Shown here: in pieces, positions 11,087-20,812 of the stretch | Layout of the letters: every line of letters starts with the position of its first letter | Numbering within the stretch: the stretch's first letter is position 1 | NCBI GenBank assembly: GCA_032871835.1 | Contig: CM065297.1 | Span: 69,055,253 to 69,119,252 of the forward strand | Origin: Dipteronia dyeriana | Lineage: Eukaryota; Streptophyta; Magnoliopsida; Sapindales; Sapindaceae | Direction of reading: 5' to 3' | DNA length: 64,000 bases | Notes under the pieces: model-generated | Told to the model about the DNA's origin: nothing | Databases searched by the model: none | What the model saw: the letters and a program-made list of their open reading frames with translations, nothing else | Position numbers and translations under genes: made by a program

Positions 11087-12187
11087 ATGAGTGGAAATGG
11101 TGGCAATGAGGGAGCTTCCAGCACTAGACCTCCAGTCCTCAGCGGGTTGAATTATGCCTCTTGGAAAGGTAAGATGTAGTCATACATATGCCAAATTCAT
11201 GACAGGGCATGGATGGTGGTTGAAGATGGCTACACTCCACCCATGATGACTCCCGCAGATGGAGGAGATAATGTACTCAAACCAAAGGCTCAGTGGAATG
11301 CACAAGAGTTTGAGGCTTCAAAGTGGAATAGGAAGGCAATGCATACATCCTTTGTGCAATGGATGATAACCAATACAAGTTGGTTCAAAACACTAGGATA
11401 GCTAAGAAAGCATGGGACTTCCTAGAAGTTGCACATGAGGGAACCGACGTGGTTAGGGAATCGAAGCTTCAAGTTCTCCAAACGCAATTCGAATTGGTCA
11501 AGATGGGTGAGAACGAGTGCTTCAATGATTTTGAAATAAGGTTGATGGATATTGTGAACCAAAGTCATCAACTTGGTGATCCTTATTCGGATAGAAAGAT
11601 CAAGTAGAAGATTATGAGATCTCTACCCGATAGGTTTGAGTCTAAGGTGACGTCTTTGGAAGAAAATAGTGGTTACAAGGACATGAAGCCAAGTGAAGTG
11701 ATAGGGAGGCTACTAGCATATGAATCTAGGAAATGTCCTAACCCCACACCATCAAAAAAGCAAAAAGATATTGCTTTGAAAGCCTCCAAAGTTGAGAAGG
11801 AGGAAGGTGATGACTCGGATGAAGAGATAGCCTTGCTAATGAGGAAGTTATAGAAATTCTACAAGTCCAAGAAGAAAGGCTTTGGATTCAAGGCTCAAAA
11901 CTTGAAGAAAAAGACTCCCTTCAAGAAGTTTGAGCCTAAGCAAGAGAAGACGGAGAAGAAAGGAGTCTAATGTTATGAATGTGGTGGAATAGGTCACTTT
12001 GCCCCAGAATGTGCAAATCACAAGAACAAGAAGAAGGGAAAAGTGATGGCTGCCACATGGAGTGAAAGTGAAGACTCTAATGAAGGAGATGAGTCTTCGA
12101 ATGATGAAGAACTCATGGCTAACTTCATAGCATTTATATCCTCTCTTAGGAGCAAAGATGCTAGTGAATAAGAGAATGATAGTCTAG
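11087..12187 (+). pseudogene. SIRE gag (UBN2-type) with CCHC knuckle
   Basis: Capsid precursor of the element. It opens at ATG 11087 (MSGNGGNEGASSTRP). It includes LNYASWKGKM, KAWDFLEVAHEGT, the MGENECFNDFEIRL segment and MRSLPDRFESKV. A knuckle, CYECGGIGHFAPEC (C-x2-C-x4-H-x4-C), lies at about 11971-12012. Stops are present after GKM, at 11605-11607, at 11851-11853 and at 11968-11970 (just before the knuckle); most replace expected CAG or CAA codons. One single-base frameshift lies between about 11340 and 11358. The tail after the knuckle is acidic and serine-rich. Confidence 0.9.
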
Positions 12188-12202
12188 AGGGAGACTACTC
12201 AA

Positions 12203-12910
12203 GTGATGATGGATCTTCATCACAACTACATGGCCAAGTTTGAGAGCTCAAGATTAAAGAACAAGAATGAGATCAAGAGATTAAAAGAAGAAAATCTAGA
12301 TCTCTCAACTCAAGTTGACCAACTAAATGAAGAGTTGGAAAGATCTAAGAGGAGTGAAGAAGGGTTGAAGAAAGAGCTTGAAGATGCTAGAGAGTTTTTG
12401 GCCAAGATGAACTCTAACACCAAGAAACTTGACTACATGCTAGATGTTGGAAAGAGGCCAAGTGACAAGAAGGGGCTTGGGTTTGAAGATGACAAGATCT
12501 CCTCCACTCCAAGCAAGACCATTTTTGTAAGAAGCATGAACTTCAATGGGTCCTCTCCTCATCAAACTCCTAGGAAGAAGCTTCATCTAGGAGAGTGTTC
12601 AAAAAGTGCTCAAGTAAAGGTGGCACCAAGAAGCCCACCTCAAGCTCATCCTACAAGTGCTCCTCAAGTTAACCTCCCTCAACCAAAAGCTCACAAAGGG
12701 AAAGCACCTATCATGCAAGATCAACCAAGGAAGCAATCAAGTCTTTCTCAACAATAAAGAAGGAAAGCTCATCAACAACAAGTAAGACAACCACAAAGAC
12801 ATGGGAAGGTTCCAATGCATTCTTAAGAATATGGTATAATTCCTAACTTCTTACCTACATGTCATTTTTATGGTATTGATGGTCACATTAGACCAAATTG
12901 CTTTAGATAT
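12203..12910 (+). pseudogene. SIRE coiled-coil region and second zinc-knuckle relic
   Basis: An open frame of about 184 codons is strongly charged and helical (for example EIKRLKEENLDLSTQVDQL), a likely coiled coil of the kind often found between gag and protease in SIRE elements. It is followed in frame by CHFYGIDGHIRPNC, where the second cysteine of a CCHC knuckle reads as tyrosine. TAA stops occur at 12755-12757 and about 12824-12826. From here to 16252 the reading frame does not shift. Confidence 0.8.
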
Positions 12911-12939
12911 ATCAAATTGTGTAGAATTGAAAGCATGAT

Positions 12940-13050
12940 AGAAAAGAAAAATCATAGGACATCTAGAGCCATGATGCATGATCATAGGACATCTAGAGCC
13001 ATGATGCATGATCCTAAAAAACCTAGAGCCATGATGCATGTCACTAGGAA
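12940..13050 (+). repeat. Short coding repeat in SIRE pol linker
   Basis: Imperfect 33-bp units with the core TCTAGAGCCATGATGCATGA repeat about three to four times, giving a repeated RAMMHD-type peptide between the knuckle relic and the protease. Confidence 0.8.
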
Positions 13051-13179
13051 GAGTAGAACACCTTTGTATGATCCTAGAACATTTAGAGCCCATGTACCAT
13101 TGACCACTAGGAAAAAAAATACTGCACCTAGGTGGATTAGAAAGGATGAATACGTTTGCCATGTTGCACAAATTGCTTT

Positions 13180-14420
13180 TAAAGCTCATTCATGTGATTT
13201 TTGGTATTTGGATAGTAGGTGCTCTAGGCACATGACTAGAAATAAGAGTTTCTTTGAGACTCTTGTAAAAGAGGAGGGTGGAAATGTCACCTTTGGTGAT
13301 TGATCAAAAAAGAAGGTCAAAGGAAAGAGAACCATTTTTATTCCCAGATTACCTTCCTTGTCCAATGCTTTGTATGTTGATGGCCTAAAAGCCAATTTGA
13401 TAAGAATTTCACATCTTAGTGATGATGGACTCTCCATCTTGTTTAGGAAAAATGATTGTTCTATCCTATTGCCTAACGGACAAACCTTGTTAAAAGGTAT
13501 GAGGTCTAGTGACAATTATTATTGTCTTGAGGCTAGAAGTGTGTCTTGTAATGTGTCCAAGGATGAACAAATAGAGTTGTGGCATGAAAGACTTGGTCAC
13601 ATGAACTTTACGGATTTAAGAATCTTAGATAAGCTCAATATTGTGCGAGGCCTTCCCAAGCTTGGGAAAAAGGTTAATGGTGTTTGTAGACCCTATCAAT
13701 AAGGGAAGCAAACCAAAAGTATGCACAAAAAGGGCAAGTAAATAACCACCAAAGAACCTCTAGAGCTTCTGCACATAGATCTTATGGGTCCTATGCAAGC
13801 CGAGAGTTTAGGTGGAAAGAGATACATTTTTGTGTATGTAGATGACTTCTCTAGGTACACATGGGCCTATTTCCTTAGAGAAAAATCTGAAACTTTTGAC
13901 AATTTTAAAATGCTTTGCTCTAAAATTCAAAATAGAATGAACTCCAAGATTAAAAGCATTAAGAGAATTAGGAGTGACCATGGGAAGGAATTTAAGAATG
14001 CCCACTTTGAAAACTTTTGCAATAGTCTAGGCATTTCTCATGAGTTTTCGGCTCCTAGGACACCTCAACAAAATGGAGTTGTTGAGAGGAAAAATAGGGT
14101 TCTTCAAGAAATGGCCAGTGTGATATTGCTTAGCAACAATGTCCCTATGAATCTTTAGGTCGAGGCCGTCAATACGGCTTGCTACATAGGAAATAGAGTC
14201 TTCCTTAGGCCCCACACTAGGCAAACCTCCTATGAGTTATGGAAAGGTAGGAAGCCAAATGTTAGCTACATCCACACTTTTGGAAGCAAATGCTACATTT
14301 TGAATGACTGTGATCAACTTGGCAAATTTGATGCTAAGAGTGATGAGGGTATCTTCATTGGCTATGCCTTGAATAGTAGAGCCTATAGAGTTTTTAATCT
14401 AAGAACTAGAACTGTAATGG
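13180..14420 (+). pseudogene. SIRE protease and integrase
   Basis: The protease would cut the polyprotein and the integrase would insert cDNA. The protease motif reads WYLDSRCSRHMTRNKSFF; the usual glycine after DS is arginine, which should damage the active site. GAG-pre-integrase follows (LWHERLGHMNF), then the integrase core (FVYVDDFSRYTWAYF, RSDHGKEF, APRTPQQNGVVERKNR) and the downstream KCYILND/FDAKSDEGIFIGY segment. Internal stops include 13301-13303, 13700-13702, 13739-13741 and 14156-14158. All blocks stay in one frame. Confidence 0.9.
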
Positions 14421-14767
14421 AATCATCTAATGTTATCATTGATTATACTAGGCTCAAAACTAATGACCATGAGGAGGAGGTAGATTTAGTTGATGACTCC
14501 CTTTTGGAGAAAGTAGTTGATATCTCTAATGTTGAAAAGGCTAATCTTGATGATGACATAACACAACTTAGTGATAGGATTCCTCACTTGGACTCAAAAG
14601 AACCTGCTCCATGGGTTAGGAAACTTCATGACAAAGATGACATTATTGGTGAAGTTAGTGAGGGTGTTAGAACTAGGCGTCAAATGGCTAATATTATTAG
14701 CTACACTTGCTACACCTCTTAAATAGAACCCAAGAAAATTGATGAAGCTCTAAAAGATGAATTTTGG

Positions 14768-16252
14768 GTGCTTGCTATGCAAGAAGAGCTTAACCAATTT
14801 GAAAGGAATGAGGTTTGGACTCTAGTTCCTAGGCCTAAGAACACCAATGTGATAGGCACCAAGTGGGTATATAGGAACAAATCCGATGAGGATGGAAACA
14901 TTGTGAGAAACAAGGCAAGGCTTGTAGCACAAGGATACTCTCAAATTGAGGGTATTGACTTTGAGGAGACATTTGCTCCCGTTGCAAGGATTGAGTTCAT
15001 TAGGCTTCTTTTATCCATTTCTTGTTTGCATAAGTTCAAGTTATATCAAATGGATGTTAAGAGTGCCTTACTCAATGGCTTCTTGTAAGAGGAAGTGTTT
15101 GTTGAGCAACCCGAAGGGTTTGTAGATCCTTACCACCCTAATCATGTCTATCATCTCAAGAAAGCTTTATATGGGTTAAAACAAGCACCAAGGGCTTGGT
15201 GTGAGCGTCTCACCCAATATCTCTTAGACAATGGTTACATTAGGGGTAGTGTTGACAAGAGTCTATTCATCAAGAAAAACAAATATGGGCTCTTTATAGC
15301 TCAAATCTATATTGATGATATAGTCTTTGTCTCCACCAATGACACCAAAGTTCAACAATTTGTTGATGTCATGTCTCATGAATTTGAGATGAGTCTTGTT
15401 GGTGAGTTGAGTTACTTTCTAGGTTTACAAATTAAGCAAATTGATAATGGGATTTTCATATCTCAAGCTAAGTATGCCAAAAACCTAGTAAAGAAATTTG
15501 GCCTTGAAAGTGCAAAATATTGTGATACACCCATGAGTACCACTTTGAAGCTAAGCAAGGATGCTAATGGTAAAAGTGCGGACCAAACTTTATATCGTGG
15601 CATGATTGGTAGCTTGCTCTATTTGACCGCAAGTAGGCCCGATATCTCCTTTAGTGTGGGTGTGTGTGCTAGGTACCAAGCGGATCCTAAGGAGTCCCAT
15701 CTCTCTTCTGTTAAGAGAATCATTCGATATGTGAATGGGACAACCAACTATGGGACTTGGTACTCATTTGACACTAATGCTAGTCTTGTAGGCTTTAGTG
15801 ATGCAGATTGGGCAGGAAATTGTGATGAAAGGAAAAGTACATCGGGCGGTTGCTTTTTCCTTAGGAACAACCTTGTCTCTTGGTTTTGCAAGAAGCAAAA
15901 TTCGATTTCCTTGTCCACGGCTGAGGCCGAATATATTGCTGCTGGGAGTGGATGCACACAACTCCTTTGGATAAAGCAAATGCTAGTCGACTATGGATTC
16001 AATCAAGCTACTCTTACTCTCTTTTGTGATAACATGAGTGCAATTAATATTTCAAAGAATCCGGTTCAGCACTCTAGGACCAAGCATATTGACATCCGTC
16101 ATCATTTCATTAGAGAACTAGTTGAGAGCAAATGCATTGTACTTGAGCATGTAGGTACAAATGATCAACTAGCGGATCTATTTACTAAACCCTTAGATGC
16201 TACTAGATTCAAGACTCTTAGTAGATCTATTGGGATTTGTTTAATGGAGTGA
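14768..16252 (+). pseudogene. SIRE reverse transcriptase and RNase H
   Basis: Reverse transcriptase copies element RNA; RNase H removes the template. RT blocks are clear: [31 protein letters not shown], the [10 protein letters not shown] block, ALYGLKQAPRAW, and the catalytic YIDDI at about 15308-15322. RNase H shows FSDADWAG, TAEAEY and the C-terminal DQLADLFTKPL. A single TAA at 15086-15088 replaces an expected CAA codon; downstream, 385 codons are uninterrupted to the stop at 16252. This is the best-preserved pol in the window, yet it lacks a continuous gag-pol frame. Confidence 0.93.
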
Positions 16253-17440
16253 TGTGTTGTGGTTTTTGACCCCATATGGGGAACTCAAGCAAAGAGAGCT
16301 ATTGTATACTTGTTGCATGCAATTTTTCTTAATTATGTTTATGCCTCTTTATTGATTGTTTGAGTAGCTTGGTTGCACTTATAGTATATTGTATTTTCTT
16401 AAATAAGTGTGAACTTTGCTATAATTACAATCCATGTCATATTTATGTTCAAACATGCATTTTTGGACTAGGCGATATACATTGGAAGTACATGTTAAAT
16501 GACCTATAATTATCTCCATGACATGATGATTCTTAAATGACATGCTAATGGAAAATGATAAAGCATGATTTGATTATTGCAATTGTTAAATGCAACACAT
16601 TGTGTGAAACATACTAGTGAGACTAAAATGTTTAATCAATGTCTCTCTTTCTTTATTAATTGAACATTGCTATTATCATACGGGTATCCTCCCCGAAAAA
16701 TCAAATAGGGTGCAAAGTTGCTCATGCCATGTTTAGTTTATAAAGTTGGATATAATGCCTTTAAAACTTGATATTTATAAGAACTCTATATCCTTGCTTC
16801 TCTCATGACAAATGGTGAAATTGGTTTGAATTTTATTGGAAACCTTTGTCATTTGCTTTGCCAAATATCATTGATTTTGGACTTGAATGCAACATGTCTT
16901 GTATGCAAAGCATTTTTGATTCACACATTTTCTTCAAAATAAATCTCCTTGTTTCTCTCCTATTAATAGAGTTGCATAAATGTGGCTTATATAATTATGC
17001 AACAATCTTGTATGCTCTTTTCTTTCTTTGCCTTGAGTGACCCAGTTGGGGACTTCTCCTTTGCCTATATCATAACAAAAAGGGGGAGTAGCATTGACCT
17101 AGCATTGTGTTGTTAGGGGAGTAGCATGGCATGTGGTAGCATGTGTTGGCATTAAGGGGAGTACTTGTTTTAGGGGGAGATTACATTTAGTGGGAGTAAC
17201 CCTTTGAGGGGGAGCATTGCATGATATGGTACATTACTCATATTCTTATATGCAAATGCTTTTGTTTAATGTTCACTTGATCATCTCACATGCACTTGGT
17301 TTGGAAAGTGTATTTGTGCTTGCTTTGTGTGTAGGGTTGATAGTTCTACAAGAGATTGAAGATTTGAAGTTTTTTTTATGTTTATCTCTTTGTAATGTAG
17401 AATATCTTCCCGGTGTTTTATTTTGTCTTGTGAGGATCAA
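16253..17440 (+). other. SIRE post-pol region with repeated purine tracts
   Basis: About 1.2 kb between the pol stop and the 3' LTR. Its second half holds a cluster of GGGGAG-type purine tracts (near 17081, 17115, 17155, 17172 and 17209). In SIRE-type elements this region can encode an env-like protein; the open frame at 17217-17468 is short and not convincing, so I call no gene here. Confidence 0.7.
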
Positions 17441-18148
17441 TGTGAGTGGTGGTTTTGTCACGAAATAGCCAAAGAGGGAGATTGAAAAGTCCTCATTTGT
17501 TGATTGGCTTATTTCGTGAACAACCACATTGTTAGGGTTCATGTAAGGGTAGCTTAGTCTCTCAAGACCTCAAGAGGAGAAGCACCAAAGGTAAAATTCT
17601 TGTGCTTACTTACTATGAAGAGATAATTGCACATACTCACATATTCATGCATAACTCTTGATCATATATGTTGAGTGTTTTCTTGTATGCATTTTAGTTT
17701 AAATGACTCTTGTTGACCTATTTGCATCTTGCTTTGAAAGTTGTATGTCATGCTAGGCATTAAAATAGGATGCAATTACATCACTCTTGAACTTATTGTT
17801 TTTGTGCATTTGAGTGTTGAAGAATAGGCCTTGCGCTGGTGGTATGCTACTCGACCAGTGCACCTCACCAGCGTAATATTCACAGTGGACCGTCGCTAGT
17901 CATGCTCCACTCAGCCGCGCTGCTGCACCCGTGCATTGTTGAAAAATATGGGCGTGCGTTGGTGGTGCGCTACTCGTCTAGCGCAACCTCACCAGTGCAA
18001 ACTTCCTAGAGAATCTGCGTTTGTGTTGCACTACAGGGATGCGCCACTTGTCCAGCGCCTGTTTTAAAAATAGGTTGTGCGCTACTCGACCAGGGCACAC
18101 AGAGGAAGCTGGGACGTTTTTGCCAAAACGACTTCACTTTGTTTAGAT

Positions 18149-18185
<37 letters not shown>

Positions 18186-19064
18186 CTCAATGCCTTAAGG
18201 TTGTGCATGAGTTCAGAATATCACATTTCTTCCTTAGAACACATTTCAAAGGAAAAACACTTCCAAGAACTCATTTTTACTCACTCAAAGCATTCCCATG
18301 AGCATTAAATCTTCATCTTGCATCATCTAAGTGCATCTAGAGTGCATCTATGGATAGGGTTGCTTCATCACATCTTGTTTGGTAAGTTCTTCACTATCTT
18401 CTTACAGGTTAGGTGTTTTGCTTACTAAACCATCTCTTTAATTAATTGTATTCTCTTACAATATTTCTAGATACAAATTAGAGATTGTTGTGATGACATG
18501 ATTGAGTGTTGTATTGTGATAGCTTCATAGGATTGATTAAGCTATTTGAACATGTCATTTAGCACTTGATATCTAGGATTGCATTGATTGTCATCTCATT
18601 ATCCTAGATAAGCATATAGGGTTTCCTAGCCTTGTTTGTTCATTGAATATCATCATATATTGACTTAGGACACTTTATCTCTTCATTGAGAAGTAAGACT
18701 TGTGTTGCTTCCGGGAGTAGGTATCTTAAAGCACAAGCATGATGAACCAGGTTCACTTATACCGGGATTAGGTAGTGGTGGAGGATTAAACCGGGATTAG
18801 GTTGCAATTCCTTTATCATTAGTGGATTCGAGGTTCTAGTGTGAGGCACTTATCAGCCCGTGGTTTTTCCCATTTGGAGGGTTTCCACGTATATCTCAAG
18901 TGTTTTTACTATTTTCACATTTATAACACTTGTGGTATCTTTGTAACTAGATAGGGGTATTTTCGTCAACTTGACTCTTAAAGAAAATTGGGTAAAAGTT
19001 AATTAAAAATCTATTCACCCCCCCCCCCTCTAGATTAATATTACACACCATAATATTTGTTTCA
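17441..19064 (+). repeat. SIRE 3' LTR (longer copy)
   Basis: Matches the 5' LTR but includes about 230 extra bp (about 17835-18110) with degenerate GC-rich repeats of the form GCGCTACTCGACCAGCGCA...CTCACCAGCGCA. A (TA)n run lies at about 18150-18183 and a run of 11 C at 19018-19028. A purine tract AAAGAGGGAGAT at 17471-17482 precedes TGAAAAG, the likely canonical LTR start. Confidence 0.85.
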
Positions 19065-19998
19065 ACCTAGGAGTGTGGGCTCCCTTTCTTTAAATTGTAT
19101 ACCTGAGGATGGAGACAAACAAAATCTTTTCTTTGTTAGTTACAAATATCCTCCAAGAGAAAAATCCAAGAACGTCCGGTCACTTGTGAATTATCAATCA
19201 ATTTGATTGAAACTCGCGTGAACCTTGATTCGATGTTGTACACAAAACCCTTTTGATGTAATGGATACTAGTATACTATTGAAAACAAAAACGTTCCTTT
19301 TTTTTTCTCTTCTTTGCCGAATTCACACACTATTGCTTAGAGTTGATCGAATTTTGTCTAGGGTAAAAACCAAATTTTTTCTCCCTAAAAATTCTCTCTT
19401 GCTTGACCAAAACCTGTCTTTAGAAAGTCCCAAGCTTGGCCGAAATTAATTCTTGTAATTAATTATCGGCTGGCCTAATTTCAAACACATATATATAGGA
19501 TGATTAATCCTCTCCGGAGAAGGATTTACTCAGTTGACAAGAATTCTTTTCTTAGGTGGATTTATTTGGTAGTTAGGAATCCTTATCTAAAAGGAATTCT
19601 ATCATCCTCTTATATATACATAGCTGGCTGAAATTCATAGGATATGTATTAGGAAACTTAATTCTTTTCCTAAGAAGGATTTACTTAGTTGTTAAGAATC
19701 ATTTCCTTAAGTAGAATTACTTAGTGGTTAAGAATCCTTTTTAAAAAGGAATTCTATCCTACACCAAGACTCCTAATCCAACTAAATAGTGTGTTTGTAA
19801 CCATATTAAAGACTTACTAATTTGATTAGATAAATAACTCCTTTTATTTATCTACTTATCAAATATAGCCTTTAGTATTAATTATACTACTAACAATAGT
19901 ATAATTTTAGGAGACCATCTCCTATTAGGAAAAAGATTTTGACTTTTAATTAAATAATTAATTAATCAACAAATTAATTAATTTCCATTTAATTAAAT
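19065..19998 (-). mobile_element. A2: A-family copia LTR, right part (truncated)
   Basis: Resumes the A-family LTR exactly where 9572 stopped (GGAGTGTGGGCTCCCTTTC, then the same order as A1, A3 and A4). It breaks off at about 19998 in the AATTAATTAA-rich block, where Tat1 sequence begins. The remaining third of the LTR and any internal region are missing. Confidence 0.85.
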
Positions 19999-20280
19999 AA
20001 GCACCAAGTTCTTACTCGAGTCGTATTTTATTCCCGAGTAAGAGTAATACCTGATGGTCCCGAGTAGTGCCATTTGAACCCGAGTGGAAGCGTTGTTTAA
20101 CCAGTCCCGAGTGTTGTTAACTGATCCCGAGTAGGTTTCATTCAATATATGCTTACTCGGGCTTTCTTCTCTTTAATGATGCCTCATAGGATATTTCCTG
20201 AGTGCCCATTTGGGCGTCCACCTGGCTATTTTCTCCTCCATGTCAATGACGTATATGCTTGGTAAAATTCACATACGACA
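19999..20280 (-). repeat. Tat1 3' LTR fragment
   Basis: On the minus strand it starts TGTCGTATGTG right after the polypurine tract. It is peppered with CTCGGG/CCCGAG motifs, as is the Tat2 5' LTR (55848-56568). It is cut at 19999 by the junction with A2. Confidence 0.65.
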
Positions 20281-20291
20281 ATACCCCCTTA
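20281..20291 (-). other. Tat1 polypurine tract
   Basis: Minus-strand AAGGGGGTATT next to the LTR start; the plus-strand primer site of the element. Confidence 0.65.
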
Positions 20292-20812
20292 AAATATTTT
20301 TGCTGAGTAAATTTCATTTCGGGCAAGAGTATTTTAATCGTCTTAATTTTCACTCGTCAGACTAGCCGTCTTGTCATAATGGCGTGTCATAATGGCGTGT
20401 CATAATGGCGTGTCATAATGGCGTGTCTTAATGGTGACCCTGTAATTTCGATTCGCTTCATCACGCGAGATCTTAAATGATGGTGACGTTTTGAAATTCT
20501 AACGGTCGAGGGCTACTTCCTGTTTTGACACGCGTCCCTCGTCTCTTCGTTTTTCAATATCGTTTATGAGAAATGATTTTTGTGTTTTCCCAAACGCCGC
20601 CTACGTCATCGAGTTTCATCATAAGTTTTTTCCCGCCTTGAAATCCTAGGGTTTCGTGCCTTCTCTTCTTTAAATTCTTTGCTGAGAGACATCGTTGGTT
20701 TATTATTAACAATTTTCAGCAGAAATTTCTTTAAACTCATATTTCTTTATCCAGAAGTTCGCGATTCTCCGTTTGAAGATCTTGCATCAATCTCAATTCA
20801 AGGTTAGTTTTA
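20292..20812 (+). promoter_or_regulatory. Region between Tat1 3' LTR and the antisense ORF
   Basis: About 520 bp that would have to hold the promoter and leader of the plus-strand ORF if it is transcribed on its own. It contains a 13-bp tandem repeat (20375-20427). I cannot point to a definite TATA box. The role is inferred from position only. Confidence 0.35.
20375..20427. repeat. 13-bp tandem repeat, four copies
   Basis: CATAATGGCGTGT repeated four times without change, followed by a diverged CTTAATGG copy. Confidence 0.95.

Larger units (their letters stand above)
9573..19064 (+). mobile_element. SIRE-like Ty1/copia element, nearly complete, inside A2
   Basis: A copia element of about 9.5 kb with two LTRs, an initiator-tRNA-Met primer site, gag, a coiled-coil region, protease, integrase, reverse transcriptase and RNase H, and a post-pol region full of GGGGAG tracts. 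The domain order and a long 3' region before the LTR fit the SIRE/Maximus lineage (inferred). It lies in an A-family LTR. Compared with intact A copies, about 13 bp of host sequence is missing at the junction and there is no clean 5-bp duplication. Frameshifts are few and most damage is nonsense codons. Confidence 0.9.

Noticed and set aside
17217..17468. Env-like gene in the SIRE post-pol region
   Set aside because: Only 83 codons, no signal peptide plus anchor pattern, and it runs into the LTR start.
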